DNA of 64,000 nucleotides from Actinokineospora spheciospongiae (GTDB lineage: Bacteria > Actinomycetota > Actinomycetes > Mycobacteriales > Pseudonocardiaceae), in contig NZ_AYXG01000039.1 of the NCBI RefSeq assembly GCF_000564855.1, forward strand, positions 1-64,000. Reading direction: 5' to 3'. Of this stretch, positions 40,665 through 50,063 are shown piece after piece (position 1 is the first letter of the stretch; each line of letters begins with the position of its first letter). Below the pieces are notes generated by a model, which worked only from the letters and a program-made list of their open reading frames with translations, was not told where the DNA came from and did no database searches. The translations under genes were made by a program, and so were the position numbers.

Positions 40665-43600
40665 CCACGCACCTGCCCGGTGCCGACCCCACCGAGGCCG
40701 CGCCCGCGCCGGAGGCCCCGGTGGACGCCATCGCGGTGGTCGGCATGGCGGGCCGCTTCCCCGGGGCCGGGGACGTCGGGGCGTTCTGGGCGAACCTGCT
40801 CGCCGGGGTCGACTCGGTGACCGACACCCCGGGCGCCGGGCCGCGCGGGGTGCTGGCGGACGCGGAGCTGTTCGACGCCGGGTTCTTCGGTTTCAGCCCG
40901 CTGGAGGCCGAGCGCACCGACCCGCAGCACCGGGTGTTCCTGGAGTGCGTGCACGCGGCCCTCGACGACGCCGGGCACGGCGACCCGGCCCGCAGGCCGG
41001 TGACCGGGCTGTACGCGGGTTCCGGGTTGAGCACCTACCTGCTCGACGTGCTGGCCAGCCCCCGGCACACCGCCGACCTGGACGAGTCGCAGTTGGTCAT
41101 CGGCTGCGACAAGGACTACCTGGCCACCCGGGTCGCGCACCGGCTCGACCTGCGCGGCCCCGCCGTCGTGGTGCAGTCGGCGTGCTCGACGTCGCTGGTG
41201 GCGGTGCACCTGGCGGTGCAGGCGCTGCTGGCCGGGGAGTGCGACCTGGCGGTGGCGGGCGGGGTGTCGGTGCGCGGCGGTTCCGCGTCCGCCCTGCCCA
41301 GCCGGGGAGATGGCATGGTGTCCCCGGACGGGCGCTGCCGGGCCTTCGACGCGGGCGCCACCGGCATGGTCTCCGGCGACGGGGTCGGCGCGGTGGTGCT
41401 GCGCAGGCTCGACGACGCGCTGGCCGACGGCGACCGGGTGCTGGCGCTGGTGCGCGGGTCGGCGGTCAACAACGACGGCGCCGCCAAGGCCGGGTACACC
41501 GCGCCCTCGGTCGGCGGTCAGGTCGAGGTCATCCGCGCCGCGCACGCCGCCGCGGGCACCGACCCGGCGACCGTCGGGTACGTCGAGGCGCACGGCACCG
41601 GCACCCGGCTGGGCGACCCGATCGAGGTGGCCGCGCTGGCCGAGGCGCTGGGGCCGGGCCGCGACTGCGTGCTGGGCTCGGTGAAGACCAACATCGGCCA
41701 CCTCGACGCCGCCGCCGGGGTCGCCTCGCTGATCAAGGCCGTGCAGGCGGTGCGCACCCGGGTGGTGCCCGCGACCCTGCACTTCCGCACCGCCAACCCG
41801 GAACTGGGCCTGGCCGAGACTCGGTTCCGGGTCAGCGCCGAGCCGCGCCCGTGGTCCGGGCGGGCCGGGGTCAGCTCGTTCGGCATCGGCGGCACCAACG
41901 CGCACGTGGTGCTGGAGGAGGCGCCCGCGCGCCCCGCGCCCGACGCGCACCGCCCGTGGCAGCTAATCCCGCTCAGCGCGCGGACCCCGGAGGCGCTGAC
42001 CGGCGCGGCGGCCCGGCTCGCCGACGCGCTCGCCCCCCTGACCGGCGCTGAGTTCGCCGACGCCGCGCACACGCTGCAAACCGGCAGGCAGGCCTTCGGC
42101 CACCGGCTCGCCGTGGCCGCCCGCACCGGCGCCGAGGCCGCCGACCGGCTGCGCACCGCTGCGCACTCCACTGTGGAGGGTGCGCCGCCGGTCGTCTTCC
42201 TGTTCTCGGGGCAGGGGTCGCAGTACCCGGGCATGGGTTCCGGGCTGCGCGAGACCGAACCGGTGTTCCGCGCCGAGTTCGACGCGTGCGTGGGCATCGC
42301 CGCCGACCTGGGCACCGACCTGAGCGCCGCGCTGGCCGACCCGGAGCTGTTGCGGCGCACCGAGTTCACCCAGCCCGCGCTGTTCGCCGTGGAGTACGCG
42401 CTCGCCCGGCTGTGGGAGTCCTGGGGCGTGCGCCCGGCGGCCGTGGTCGGGCACAGCGTGGGCGAGCTGGTCGCCGCCTGCGTCGCCGGGGTGCTCACCC
42501 GGGAGGACGCGCTGGCCCTGGTCGTCGCCCGGGGCCGGGCCATCGCGGCCTGCCCGCCGGGGGCGATGCTCGCCGTGGGCGCGGACGACCTGGGGACCTT
42601 GCCGCCCGGGGTGGAGGTGGCCGCCGTCAACGCCACCGCGCAGACCACCGTGGCGGGTCCGGCCGACGCCGTCGCCGCGTTCGCCGAGGACTGCGCCGCC
42701 CGGGGCGTCCGCACCCGGCTGCTGCGCACCTCGCACGCCTTCCACACCTCCGCCATGGCCCCCGCCGCCGCCGAGGTGGCGGCGGTGGCGGCCACCCTGG
42801 CGCACGCCCCGGCGCGCATCCCGCTGCACTCCACGGTGACCGGCGAGCCGATGACCGAGGTCGACCCCGGCTACTGGGGGCGGCAACTGCGCGCCCCGGT
42901 CCGCTTCGCCGACGCGGTGGCCCCCGTGCGCGGCCTGCCGATGGTGGAGGTCGGCCCCGGCCGGTCGCTGTCCGAGCTGGCAGGCCCCGGCGCCCGACAG
43001 AGCTTGCCGACCGCGGGCGCCGACCGGCACGACGCGGCCACGCTCGTGGAAACCGCCGCCGCCCTGTGGTGCGCGGGGGTTCCGCTGGACTGGTCGGGGC
43101 TGCACCGAGGTCAGCGCCGCCGCCGCACCGGCCTGCCCGGCTACGCCTTCCAGCGCACCCGCCACACCGTCCGGGGCGACGCCGCCCCGACACAGGTCAT
43201 CCGACGCGCGCCCCGGGAGACAGCGCCCCAGGAGGCGTCACCGGAGAGCGCGCCCCGGGAAACAGCGCAGCGGGAGCCGGGGACGGGCACCGAGCAGGTC
43301 GTCGCGGCGGTGTGGGAGCGGCTGCTGGGCGTCGAGGGCGTGACCCGGGACCAGTCGTTCTTCCAGCTCGGCGGGCACTCGCTGGTCGGGATGCGGGTGC
43401 TCGACGAGCTGGCCGCCAAGTTCGGCGTCCGGCTGCCGGTGGCCGCGCTCTACGACCACCCCACCCTGGGCGAGCTGGCGGGCGCGGTCGACCGCGCGGA
43501 GGCGACCGACCTGCCGCCGATCACCGCCGGACCGGTCGACGGCGCACCGCTGACCCCGACCCAGGAGCGCTTCTGGCTGCGCCAGCGGGCGGTGCCCGAG

Positions 43601-46600
43601 GACGTGGCGGGCACGGTGTTCGTCGCGGTCCGGCTGCGCGGCAGGCTCGACCGGGCCGCGCTGGAGCGCGCCTGCGCCGCCCTCCCGGCCCGGCACGCCG
43701 TGCTGCGCGCCCGGTTCGTCGACACCCCGGACGGCCTGCGCCAGGTGGTGCCCGCCGCCGCCGGGCTGCCGCTGCGCTCGCGCACCGCGAGCACCCCGGC
43801 CGAGCTGGAGGACCTGGCCCGCGCCGAGGCCGAGCGCCCGTTCGACCTGACCGCCGAGCCCCCGGTGCGCGCGCTGCTGGTGAGCCTGCCCGACGACGAG
43901 CACGCCCTGATGCTGTCGGTGCACCACATCGCCACCGACGCCGCCTCGAACGCGGTCCTCCTGCACGACCTGGCCGCCTGCTACGCCGCCGAGGCGCGCG
44001 GCGAGCGCCCCGAGCTGCCCGAACCCGACCTCCAGTTCGCCGACTACGCCCGGTGGCTGCGCGCCCGGCTGGCCGACGGCGAGCAGGAGCGGGCGGAGGC
44101 GCACTGGCGGGCGAGCCTCGACGGCGTGTCCACCGCGGTGCAGCTCCCGGTCGACCGCCCGGCGGGCCGCACCATCCACTCCGGACGGCTGACCCACCGC
44201 ACCGCCGACCTGGGCGCGCTCGACGCGTACCGCGCGCGGACCGGGGCGCCGCTGTTCGCCTGCCTGCTGGGCGCCTTCCAGGTGCTGCTGAGCCGCTACG
44301 GCGCCGGGGAGCGGTTCGTGGTGGGCGTGCCGGTGACCGGGCGACGGCTGCCGGAGCTGGAGTCGGTCGTCGGGCCGCTGTTCGCCACGGTGCCGCTGGT
44401 GGCCGACCTGTCCGGCGCACCGGGCTTCGCCGAGGTCGCCGAACGGGTGCGGCACACCGCGGCGGCGGCCTTCGAGCACGCCGCCGTGCCCGCCGAGCGG
44501 TTCCTGCCCGGCCCCTACGACGTGCTCTTCGCCCTCCAGGACACCCCCGCCCCGCCCCCGGACCTGCCCGGCCTGGGCGTCGAACCGCTGGAGCTGGGCC
44601 GTGGCACCGCCCAGTGCGCGCTGACGCTGTCCCTGGTGCGCGAGGGCGGTGGGCTGACCGTGCTGGTGGACTACGACACCGCCCGCTTCGACCGCGCGAC
44701 CGTGGAGGCGCTGCTGGCGCACTACGAGCGCCTGCTGCACACCCTGCCCGACAGCGCGGTCCCCGTGGACCGGGTGCCGCTGCTGTCGGAGGACGAGCGC
44801 GCGGCGGTCCTGGAATCCCTCGCCGACCACGCCGAGCTGCCGTGGACCACGGAGGCGGTGCACGCGCTCGTCGCCGCCCAGGTCGAGCGCACCCCGGACG
44901 CCACCGCCGTGGTCTTCGGGGACGAGGAGCTGACCTACGCCGAGCTGTGGCGGCGGGTGCTGACCGAGGCGCGCGGGCTGGTCTCGGCCGGGGTGCGCCG
45001 CGGCGAAGTGGTGGCCGTGTGCCTGCCGCGCTCGGCCGAGCTGGTGGTGGCGCTGCTGGCGGTGCTGACCGCCGGGGCGGCCTTCCTGCCGCTGGACCCG
45101 GCCCACCCGGCTGACCGGCGCCGCCGGATGCTGGCCGACTCCGGGGCCACCCGGCTGATCGGCTCCGACCCCGACCTGACCGGGGTGGACCAGCACCGGC
45201 CGGGGGCGGGTGCGGACGGGGTGGCGCTGCCCGGGGTGGGCGCGGGCGACCTGGCGTACCTGATGTACACCTCGGGGTCGACCGGGGCGCCCAAGGGCGT
45301 GGCGGTCGCGCACACCGGGGTGTCGGCGGACCTGGACTGGCGGCGGGCGGTGACCGGGCTCGGCCCGGGTGACCGGCTGCTGCACACGGTGTCGTTCGCC
45401 TTCGACCCGTCGGTGTGGCAGCTCTTCGGCCCGCTGGTGACCGGGGCCGCGGTCGTCGTGGCCGACCAGGAGACGACCGCCGACGCGACCGCCGTCGTGG
45501 AACTGGTCGCCGCGCGCGGGATCACCGTCGCCGACTTCGTCCCGGCCCAGCTCGGCCGGGCGCTGGAAGTCGCGGACGGGCGGCTGCGCACGCTGCGGCA
45601 CGTGTTCTGCGGCGGCGAACGGCTCGGCGCGGACCTGGTGGCCCGCTTCCACGCGGCCACCACCGCCACCCTGCACAACCAGTACGGCCCGACCGAGGCC
45701 ACCATCGACACCACCTCGCACGCCCTGCCCCGCGACCGCGCCGAGACCGAGGTGCCGATCGGGCGGCCGGTGGCGGGCAAGCGGGTCCGCGTGCTCGACG
45801 CGCACGGCGAACCGGTGCCCGCGGGCGCGGTCGGCGAGCTGTGGATCGGCGGCACCGGCCTGGCCCTGGGCTACGCCGGGGCGAGCGGGCAGACCGCGGC
45901 CCGGTTCCGGCCGGACCCGTTCGGCGAGCCGGGGTCGCGGATGTACCGCAGCGGTGACCTGGCCCGGCACCGGCCGGACGGCACGCTGGAGTTCGCGGGC
46001 CGGGTCGACGGGCAGATCAAGGTCAACGGTGTGCGGATCGAGCCCGCCGAGGTCGAGCGGGTGCTGCGGGCGCACCCGGCGGTGGCCGAGGCGGTCGCGG
46101 TGCTGCGCCCGGTGCGCGGCCTGCCCGCCCTCACCGCGTACGTGACCCCCTCGGGTGCCGAGCCGCTGGACCCGGCGGCGCTGCGGCCGTTCGTGGCAGG
46201 CAGGCTGCCGTCGGCGTTCGTGCCCGCGCACGTGGTGGCCATTCCCGCGCTGCCGCTGAGCCCGACCGGCAAGGTCGACGTCCGGGCGCTGCCCGAGGTC
46301 GATCCCGGTACCGGTGCCCGGACGCCGAAGCCGGGCACGGAGGCGGCGCTGGCGGCGCTGTGGGCCGAGGCGCTGGGCCTGCCGGAGGTCGCCGCCGACG
46401 CGGACTTCTTCCAGCTCGGTGGGGATTCGCTGGTGGCGGTGCGGTTGATCCGCGCCGTGCGCGACCGCTTCGGCATCACGGTGGCGCTGGGCGACTTCTT
46501 CGCCGCCGCCACGGTGGAACGGCTCGCCGAGGCGGTCGAGGCGGGGGCAGACACCCCGCCGCTGCGGCGCCGGACGACCCCGGACGCCCCGCTGTCGTGG

Positions 46601-47713
46601 AGCCAGCGGCGGGTCGCCGCCGTGGCCGCCGCGGGCGGCACCGGGGCCGAGGTCGAACTGGTGGTCGCGGCCCGGATCTCCGGCGGGGTGGACGAGGACG
46701 CGCTCGCCGGGGCGCTGACCGCCCTGGTGGCCCGGCACGAGGCGCTGCGCGTGGTCGTCGACGGCGACCGGCAGCGCCCGGTGGACCCGTACGACGTGCT
46801 CGGCAACACCGAACCGCTGTCACTGGACACCGGCAGGCTGCTGGCCGCCGATTTGTCCACTGTGGAGGAGGGGCACCGGTTGGTGCTGCGGGCGCACCGG
46901 ATCGCCGTGGACGGCGCCGCGGCGGGCGTGCTCGCCACCGACCTCGCCGCCCTCTACCGGGCCCGGCTGGCGGGCGCCCCGGACCCGCTGCCGCTGCGGC
47001 TGCACCACCCGGACTTCGCGGCCTGGGAACAGGACCGGCTCACCCCCGGGGTCGTCGACGCGGCGGTCCGCGACTGGCTCGCCGACACCGCCCCGACCCC
47101 CGTCCCCGGAGCGCTGCGCGTCCCCCCTGGTCCGGGCGGTCCCCGGCAGGTCCGCACCCACGTCCTCGACGAGCGGCAGACGGCCCGGTTCGCCGAACTG
47201 GCCCGGGAGCACGGGGTGCCCGCGCGGTCGCTGCTGCTGGCGGTGCTGGCCGACTGCGCCGAGGCGGTCACCGGGCCGCTGCCCATCGCGGTCCCCGTGA
47301 GCGGGCGCACCGACCCGGCGCTGGACGGGGTGGTGGGCCGGTTCGTCAACCTGGCCGTGGTGCGCCCGGTCGGGGCAGGCGACTTCGCCGACCGGGTCCG
47401 GCGCACCCACGCCGAGGCGCTTTCCGCCTACCACCGGCAGCAACTGCTCCCGCACACCGCGCTGGAGCGGGTCGTGGACCTGCCGCTGATGGCCGACCTC
47501 GCCGACCCGGCCCCCGCGCTGGGCACCGGCCTGGTCGCCGAGGCGCCACGGGAGCACTGGACGGACTTCGGGCTGGCACTTCAGGCCCACCACACCGAAC
47601 ACAGGTTGGAGCTGGTGATGCTGTACGACGCGCGGATCGACGGGGCGGCCGTGCCCCTGGCGGAGGCGGTCTTCGCCCGCCTGGCCGCCCTCACCACCCG
47701 GGACGAGCGGTGA
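40661..47713 (+). CDS. Hybrid PKS-NRPS: KS-AT-ACP-C-A-PCP-C*
   Basis: 2350 aa, GTG start overlapping NRPS1 by 4 bp. KS (~20-430) has Cys175 in SACSTS and His in EAHGTGT and NIGHLDAA. AT (~508-800) has Ser599 in GHSVGE and HAFH, the malonyl-CoA type. ACP has Ser907 in LGGHS. C (~960-1370) has HHIATDA (His1089). A4 is ~1400-1880, with hand-read code DPWFFGQIDK. PCP has Ser1923 in LGGDS. The last ~375 residues form a condensation-like domain with HRIAVDG, where the catalytic second His is Arg2080, yet the other C landmarks ('PVSGRTDPALDGVVGRFVN') remain. No KR, DH or ER, so the beta-keto group stays. No thioesterase or reductase, so release must use the terminal domain, a partner enzyme or spontaneous cyclisation. 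Confidence 0.95.
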   Translation: MTTHLPGADPTEAAPAPEAPVDAIAVVGMAGRFPGAGDVGAFWANLLAGVDSVTDTPGAGPRGVLADAELFDAGFFGFSPLEAERTDPQHRVFLECVHAALDDAGHGDPARRPVTGLYAGSGLSTYLLDVLASPRHTADLDESQLVIGCDKDYLATRVAHRLDLRGPAVVVQSACSTSLVAVHLAVQALLAGECDLAVAGGVSVRGGSASALPSRGDGMVSPDGRCRAFDAGATGMVSGDGVGAVVLRRLDDALADGDRVLALVRGSAVNNDGAAKAGYTAPSVGGQVEVIRAAHAAAGTDPATVGYVEAHGTGTRLGDPIEVAALAEALGPGRDCVLGSVKTNIGHLDAAAGVASLIKAVQAVRTRVVPATLHFRTANPELGLAETRFRVSAEPRPWSGRAGVSSFGIGGTNAHVVLEEAPARPAPDAHRPWQLIPLSARTPEALTGAAARLADALAPLTGAEFADAAHTLQTGRQAFGHRLAVAARTGAEAADRLRTAAHSTVEGAPPVVFLFSGQGSQYPGMGSGLRETEPVFRAEFDACVGIAADLGTDLSAALADPELLRRTEFTQPALFAVEYALARLWESWGVRPAAVVGHSVGELVAACVAGVLTREDALALVVARGRAIAACPPGAMLAVGADDLGTLPPGVEVAAVNATAQTTVAGPADAVAAFAEDCAARGVRTRLLRTSHAFHTSAMAPAAAEVAAVAATLAHAPARIPLHSTVTGEPMTEVDPGYWGRQLRAPVRFADAVAPVRGLPMVEVGPGRSLSELAGPGARQSLPTAGADRHDAATLVETAAALWCAGVPLDWSGLHRGQRRRRTGLPGYAFQRTRHTVRGDAAPTQVIRRAPRETAPQEASPESAPRETAQREPGTGTEQVVAAVWERLLGVEGVTRDQSFFQLGGHSLVGMRVLDELAAKFGVRLPVAALYDHPTLGELAGAVDRAEATDLPPITAGPVDGAPLTPTQERFWLRQRAVPEDVAGTVFVAVRLRGRLDRAALERACAALPARHAVLRARFVDTPDGLRQVVPAAAGLPLRSRTASTPAELEDLARAEAERPFDLTAEPPVRALLVSLPDDEHALMLSVHHIATDAASNAVLLHDLAACYAAEARGERPELPEPDLQFADYARWLRARLADGEQERAEAHWRASLDGVSTAVQLPVDRPAGRTIHSGRLTHRTADLGALDAYRARTGAPLFACLLGAFQVLLSRYGAGERFVVGVPVTGRRLPELESVVGPLFATVPLVADLSGAPGFAEVAERVRHTAAAAFEHAAVPAERFLPGPYDVLFALQDTPAPPPDLPGLGVEPLELGRGTAQCALTLSLVREGGGLTVLVDYDTARFDRATVEALLAHYERLLHTLPDSAVPVDRVPLLSEDERAAVLESLADHAELPWTTEAVHALVAAQVERTPDATAVVFGDEELTYAELWRRVLTEARGLVSAGVRRGEVVAVCLPRSAELVVALLAVLTAGAAFLPLDPAHPADRRRRMLADSGATRLIGSDPDLTGVDQHRPGAGADGVALPGVGAGDLAYLMYTSGSTGAPKGVAVAHTGVSADLDWRRAVTGLGPGDRLLHTVSFAFDPSVWQLFGPLVTGAAVVVADQETTADATAVVELVAARGITVADFVPAQLGRALEVADGRLRTLRHVFCGGERLGADLVARFHAATTATLHNQYGPTEATIDTTSHALPRDRAETEVPIGRPVAGKRVRVLDAHGEPVPAGAVGELWIGGTGLALGYAGASGQTAARFRPDPFGEPGSRMYRSGDLARHRPDGTLEFAGRVDGQIKVNGVRIEPAEVERVLRAHPAVAEAVAVLRPVRGLPALTAYVTPSGAEPLDPAALRPFVAGRLPSAFVPAHVVAIPALPLSPTGKVDVRALPEVDPGTGARTPKPGTEAALAALWAEALGLPEVAADADFFQLGGDSLVAVRLIRAVRDRFGITVALGDFFAAATVERLAEAVEAGADTPPLRRRTTPDAPLSWSQRRVAAVAAAGGTGAEVELVVAARISGGVDEDALAGALTALVARHEALRVVVDGDRQRPVDPYDVLGNTEPLSLDTGRLLAADLSTVEEGHRLVLRAHRIAVDGAAAGVLATDLAALYRARLAGAPDPLPLRLHHPDFAAWEQDRLTPGVVDAAVRDWLADTAPTPVPGALRVPPGPGGPRQVRTHVLDERQTARFAELAREHGVPARSLLLAVLADCAEAVTGPLPIAVPVSGRTDPALDGVVGRFVNLAVVRPVGAGDFADRVRRTHAEALSAYHRQQLLPHTALERVVDLPLMADLADPAPALGTGLVAEAPREHWTDFGLALQAHHTEHRLELVMLYDARIDGAAVPLAEAVFARLAALTTRDER

Positions 47714-48741
47714 CCGGGGCGCGGACCGGGGTCGACCCCCGGCAGCGGGTCTCCACCATGATCGAGGGCTACCGGCGCAGCGCCCTGGTGCACACCGCCG
47801 CCGAACTCGGCGTGGCCGCGCACCTGGCTGGCACCCGGCGCACCGCCGCCGACCTCGCCTCCCGCGTCGGCGCCCACGAGCGACCGCTCACCCAGGTGCT
47901 GCGCGCCCTCGTCGGCCTGGGCCTGCTCGACCAGGACGACGACGGCCGGTTCGGCCTGACCGAGGCGGGCGAATACCTGGACCCGGCGCACCCGGGGTCG
48001 CTGCACGGGCAGGCGGTCTACTTCGGCGGCGCCAGCTACCGGGCCTACTCGGGCCTGACCACCGCCCTGCGCGAGGGCGGGATCGCCTTCGACCACGTCT
48101 TCGGGATGCCCTACTACGACCACCTCGACCGCGACCCGGTGCTGGCCGAGCACTACCACCGGATGATCGCCCTGCCCGCCGGGTCGGCGGCGCTCATCGG
48201 CAGCCTGTTCGACTTCTCCACCGCCACCGAGGTGGTCGACGTCGGCGGCGGCAACGGTTCGCTGCTCGCGGAGATCCTCACCCTGGCCCCGGCCGCGACC
48301 GGGACCCTGTTCGAGCTGCCACTGACCGAGCCGTCGGCCACCCAGACCCTCGCGTCGGTGCCGGGCGGGGACCGGTGCCGGTTCGTCCCCGGCGACTTCC
48401 GCGAGCACGTGCCCCCCGGCGGCGACGTCTACGTGCTCTCGCGGGTGCTGGCCAACTGGCCGGACCCGGTGGCCGGGCGCATCCTGGCCAACTGCCGCGC
48501 CGCCCTCGGCGCCACCGGCAGGCTGCTGGTGTTCGAGATGATGGCGCCGGACCGGATCGAGGAGGGCATGTCCGTCGTCGAGGGCGACCTGAACGCCCTG
48601 GCCCACCTCGGCGGCGCGGTCCGCACCCGCGCGCAGTTCACCGAGCTGCTGACCTGCGCGGGCCTGCGGCTGGACCGCGTGCAACAGGTCCCGGGCACCT
48701 TCTGGACCCTGTTGGAGTCCAGTGTGGATGGTCGGCCGTGA
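47710..48741 (+). CDS. O-methyltransferase, SAM-dependent (COMT-like)
   Basis: 343 aa. Family-2 small-molecule O-methyltransferase: N-terminal winged-helix dimerisation region ('HTAAELGVAAHLAGTRRTAADLASRVGAHERPLTQVLRALVGLGLL'), SAM motif 'VVDVGGGNGSLLAEIL' at ~174, and 'YVLSRVLANWPD' / 'LLVFEMMAPDR' in the catalytic domain. The usual catalytic His of COMT-like enzymes seems to be replaced in 'SRVLANWPD' (many have HxxHDW). Start GTG 47710 overlaps the NRPS2 stop. Likely target: an enol or hydroxyl on the product, for example a beta-keto/tetramate enol or a hydroxyl made by PhyH or P450. Confidence 0.9.
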   Translation: MTGARTGVDPRQRVSTMIEGYRRSALVHTAAELGVAAHLAGTRRTAADLASRVGAHERPLTQVLRALVGLGLLDQDDDGRFGLTEAGEYLDPAHPGSLHGQAVYFGGASYRAYSGLTTALREGGIAFDHVFGMPYYDHLDRDPVLAEHYHRMIALPAGSAALIGSLFDFSTATEVVDVGGGNGSLLAEILTLAPAATGTLFELPLTEPSATQTLASVPGGDRCRFVPGDFREHVPPGGDVYVLSRVLANWPDPVAGRILANCRAALGATGRLLVFEMMAPDRIEEGMSVVEGDLNALAHLGGAVRTRAQFTELLTCAGLRLDRVQQVPGTFWTLLESSVDGRP

Positions 48742-50039
48742 GCGCGATCCCGGTCTTCGCCGGACCGCCGCTGCTGGGGCTGAACCTGCGCTTCCTGCGC
48801 GACCCCATCGGCATGTTCAGCCAGGCCCGCCGCGACCACGGCGACGTGGTGCAGCTCGACCTCGGCCTGGCCGGGCCGCTGCACGCGGTCTTCCACCCCG
48901 AGGGCGTCAAGCGGGTGCTGATGAACGGCCGCCGCACGCACCGGCAGCTCCTGCGCGAACTGCTCGGCAAGGGCCTGTTCACCAGCCCCAGCGGCGACGA
49001 CTGGGGGCGCAGGCGCAGGCTGCTGACCCCGCTGTTCCGCGCCGAGCGACTGGCCGCGATGACCCCGCTGCTGCTCGGTCCGCTGGACGAGGCGCTGGAC
49101 ACCCGGTGGCGCACCGGCGAGCGGATCGACCTGGCCACCGAGATGAAGCGGATCACCGTGGCGATGATGGTCGAGGCCACCTTCGGCACCGGCGCCGACG
49201 TCGACCGCACCGCCGCCCGGGCCGCGCTGGACTTCCTGCTCGGCTACGTCGACCACCAGCTCTTCACCTTCGCCACCGCCCCCCGCTCCTGGCCGACACC
49301 CGCGAACCGGCGCTACCGCACCGACATCGCCGCGCTGCGCCGGATCATCGGCGACGCCCTGGTGGCCCGCACCCGGCGGCCGGGCACCGAGCCGACGTTC
49401 CTCGACGGGCTGCTGGAGCACCGGGCCGGGTTCTCCGACGAGGAACTGGTGGACGAGGTGCTGTCCATCTTCATCGCGGGCACCGAGACCACCGGCACCG
49501 CGCTGGTTTGGGCGCTGCACCTGCTCAGCCTCAACGGCGAGGTGGCCGAGCAACTGCGCGCCGAGGTGGACGACGTGGTGGGGCAGCAGGACCCGACCGG
49601 GGACCTGCTGCGGAAGCTGCGGGTGCCGCGCGCCGCCGTCCGCGAGTCGCTGCGGCTCTACCCGCCCGCGTGGGCGCTGCGCCGGGTGCTCGACGAGCCG
49701 CTGGACGTCGGCGGGCACGTGCTGCCCGCCGGGGCGCGGACGATCGTGTCCTCGTACGTGACCCACCGCCACCCCGACGTGTGGTCGACCCCCGACGCGT
49801 TCCTCCCCGAGCGCTGGCTCTCCGGCGAGGAGCGGCACCGCTTCGCCTACTTCCCGTTCGGCGCGGGCGCGCACCAGTGCGTCGGCAACACCTTCGCCCA
49901 ACTGGAGGGCGACCTGGTGCTGACCAGGGTCGCCCAGCGCTTCCGCCTCGACCCGCTGCCCAACCAGCCGACCGGGACCAAGCCCGCCATCGCGCTGACC
50001 CCCGTCCCAGCGCCGACCCCGCTGCTGATGCCCGTCTGA
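48738..50039 (+). CDS. Cytochrome P450
   Basis: 433 aa. Heme-binding loop FGAGAHQCVGNTFA (Cys381), I-helix 'IFIAGTETTGTALVW', K-helix 'RESLRLYPP' and 'FLPERWL'. The K-helix ESLR-type plus PERF/W-like motifs resemble the CYP102/CYP4-like fatty-acid hydroxylase branch more than typical macrolide P450s, which would suit oxidation of an acyl chain; this is inference. GTG start overlaps the methyltransferase stop (48738-48741). No ferredoxin gene nearby, so electrons come from elsewhere. Confidence 0.92.
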   Translation: MSAIPVFAGPPLLGLNLRFLRDPIGMFSQARRDHGDVVQLDLGLAGPLHAVFHPEGVKRVLMNGRRTHRQLLRELLGKGLFTSPSGDDWGRRRRLLTPLFRAERLAAMTPLLLGPLDEALDTRWRTGERIDLATEMKRITVAMMVEATFGTGADVDRTAARAALDFLLGYVDHQLFTFATAPRSWPTPANRRYRTDIAALRRIIGDALVARTRRPGTEPTFLDGLLEHRAGFSDEELVDEVLSIFIAGTETTGTALVWALHLLSLNGEVAEQLRAEVDDVVGQQDPTGDLLRKLRVPRAAVRESLRLYPPAWALRRVLDEPLDVGGHVLPAGARTIVSSYVTHRHPDVWSTPDAFLPERWLSGEERHRFAYFPFGAGAHQCVGNTFAQLEGDLVLTRVAQRFRLDPLPNQPTGTKPAIALTPVPAPTPLLMPV

Positions 50040-50063
50040 CCCGACAAGGACCAGGTACCCACG

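Noticed and set aside
46585-47713. Epimerisation domain at the end of NRPS2 (suggested by the LGGDS carrier motif)
   Set aside because: The downstream region has the condensation-type 'VGRFVN' element and no clear epimerase motifs, so I call it a degenerate C domain.
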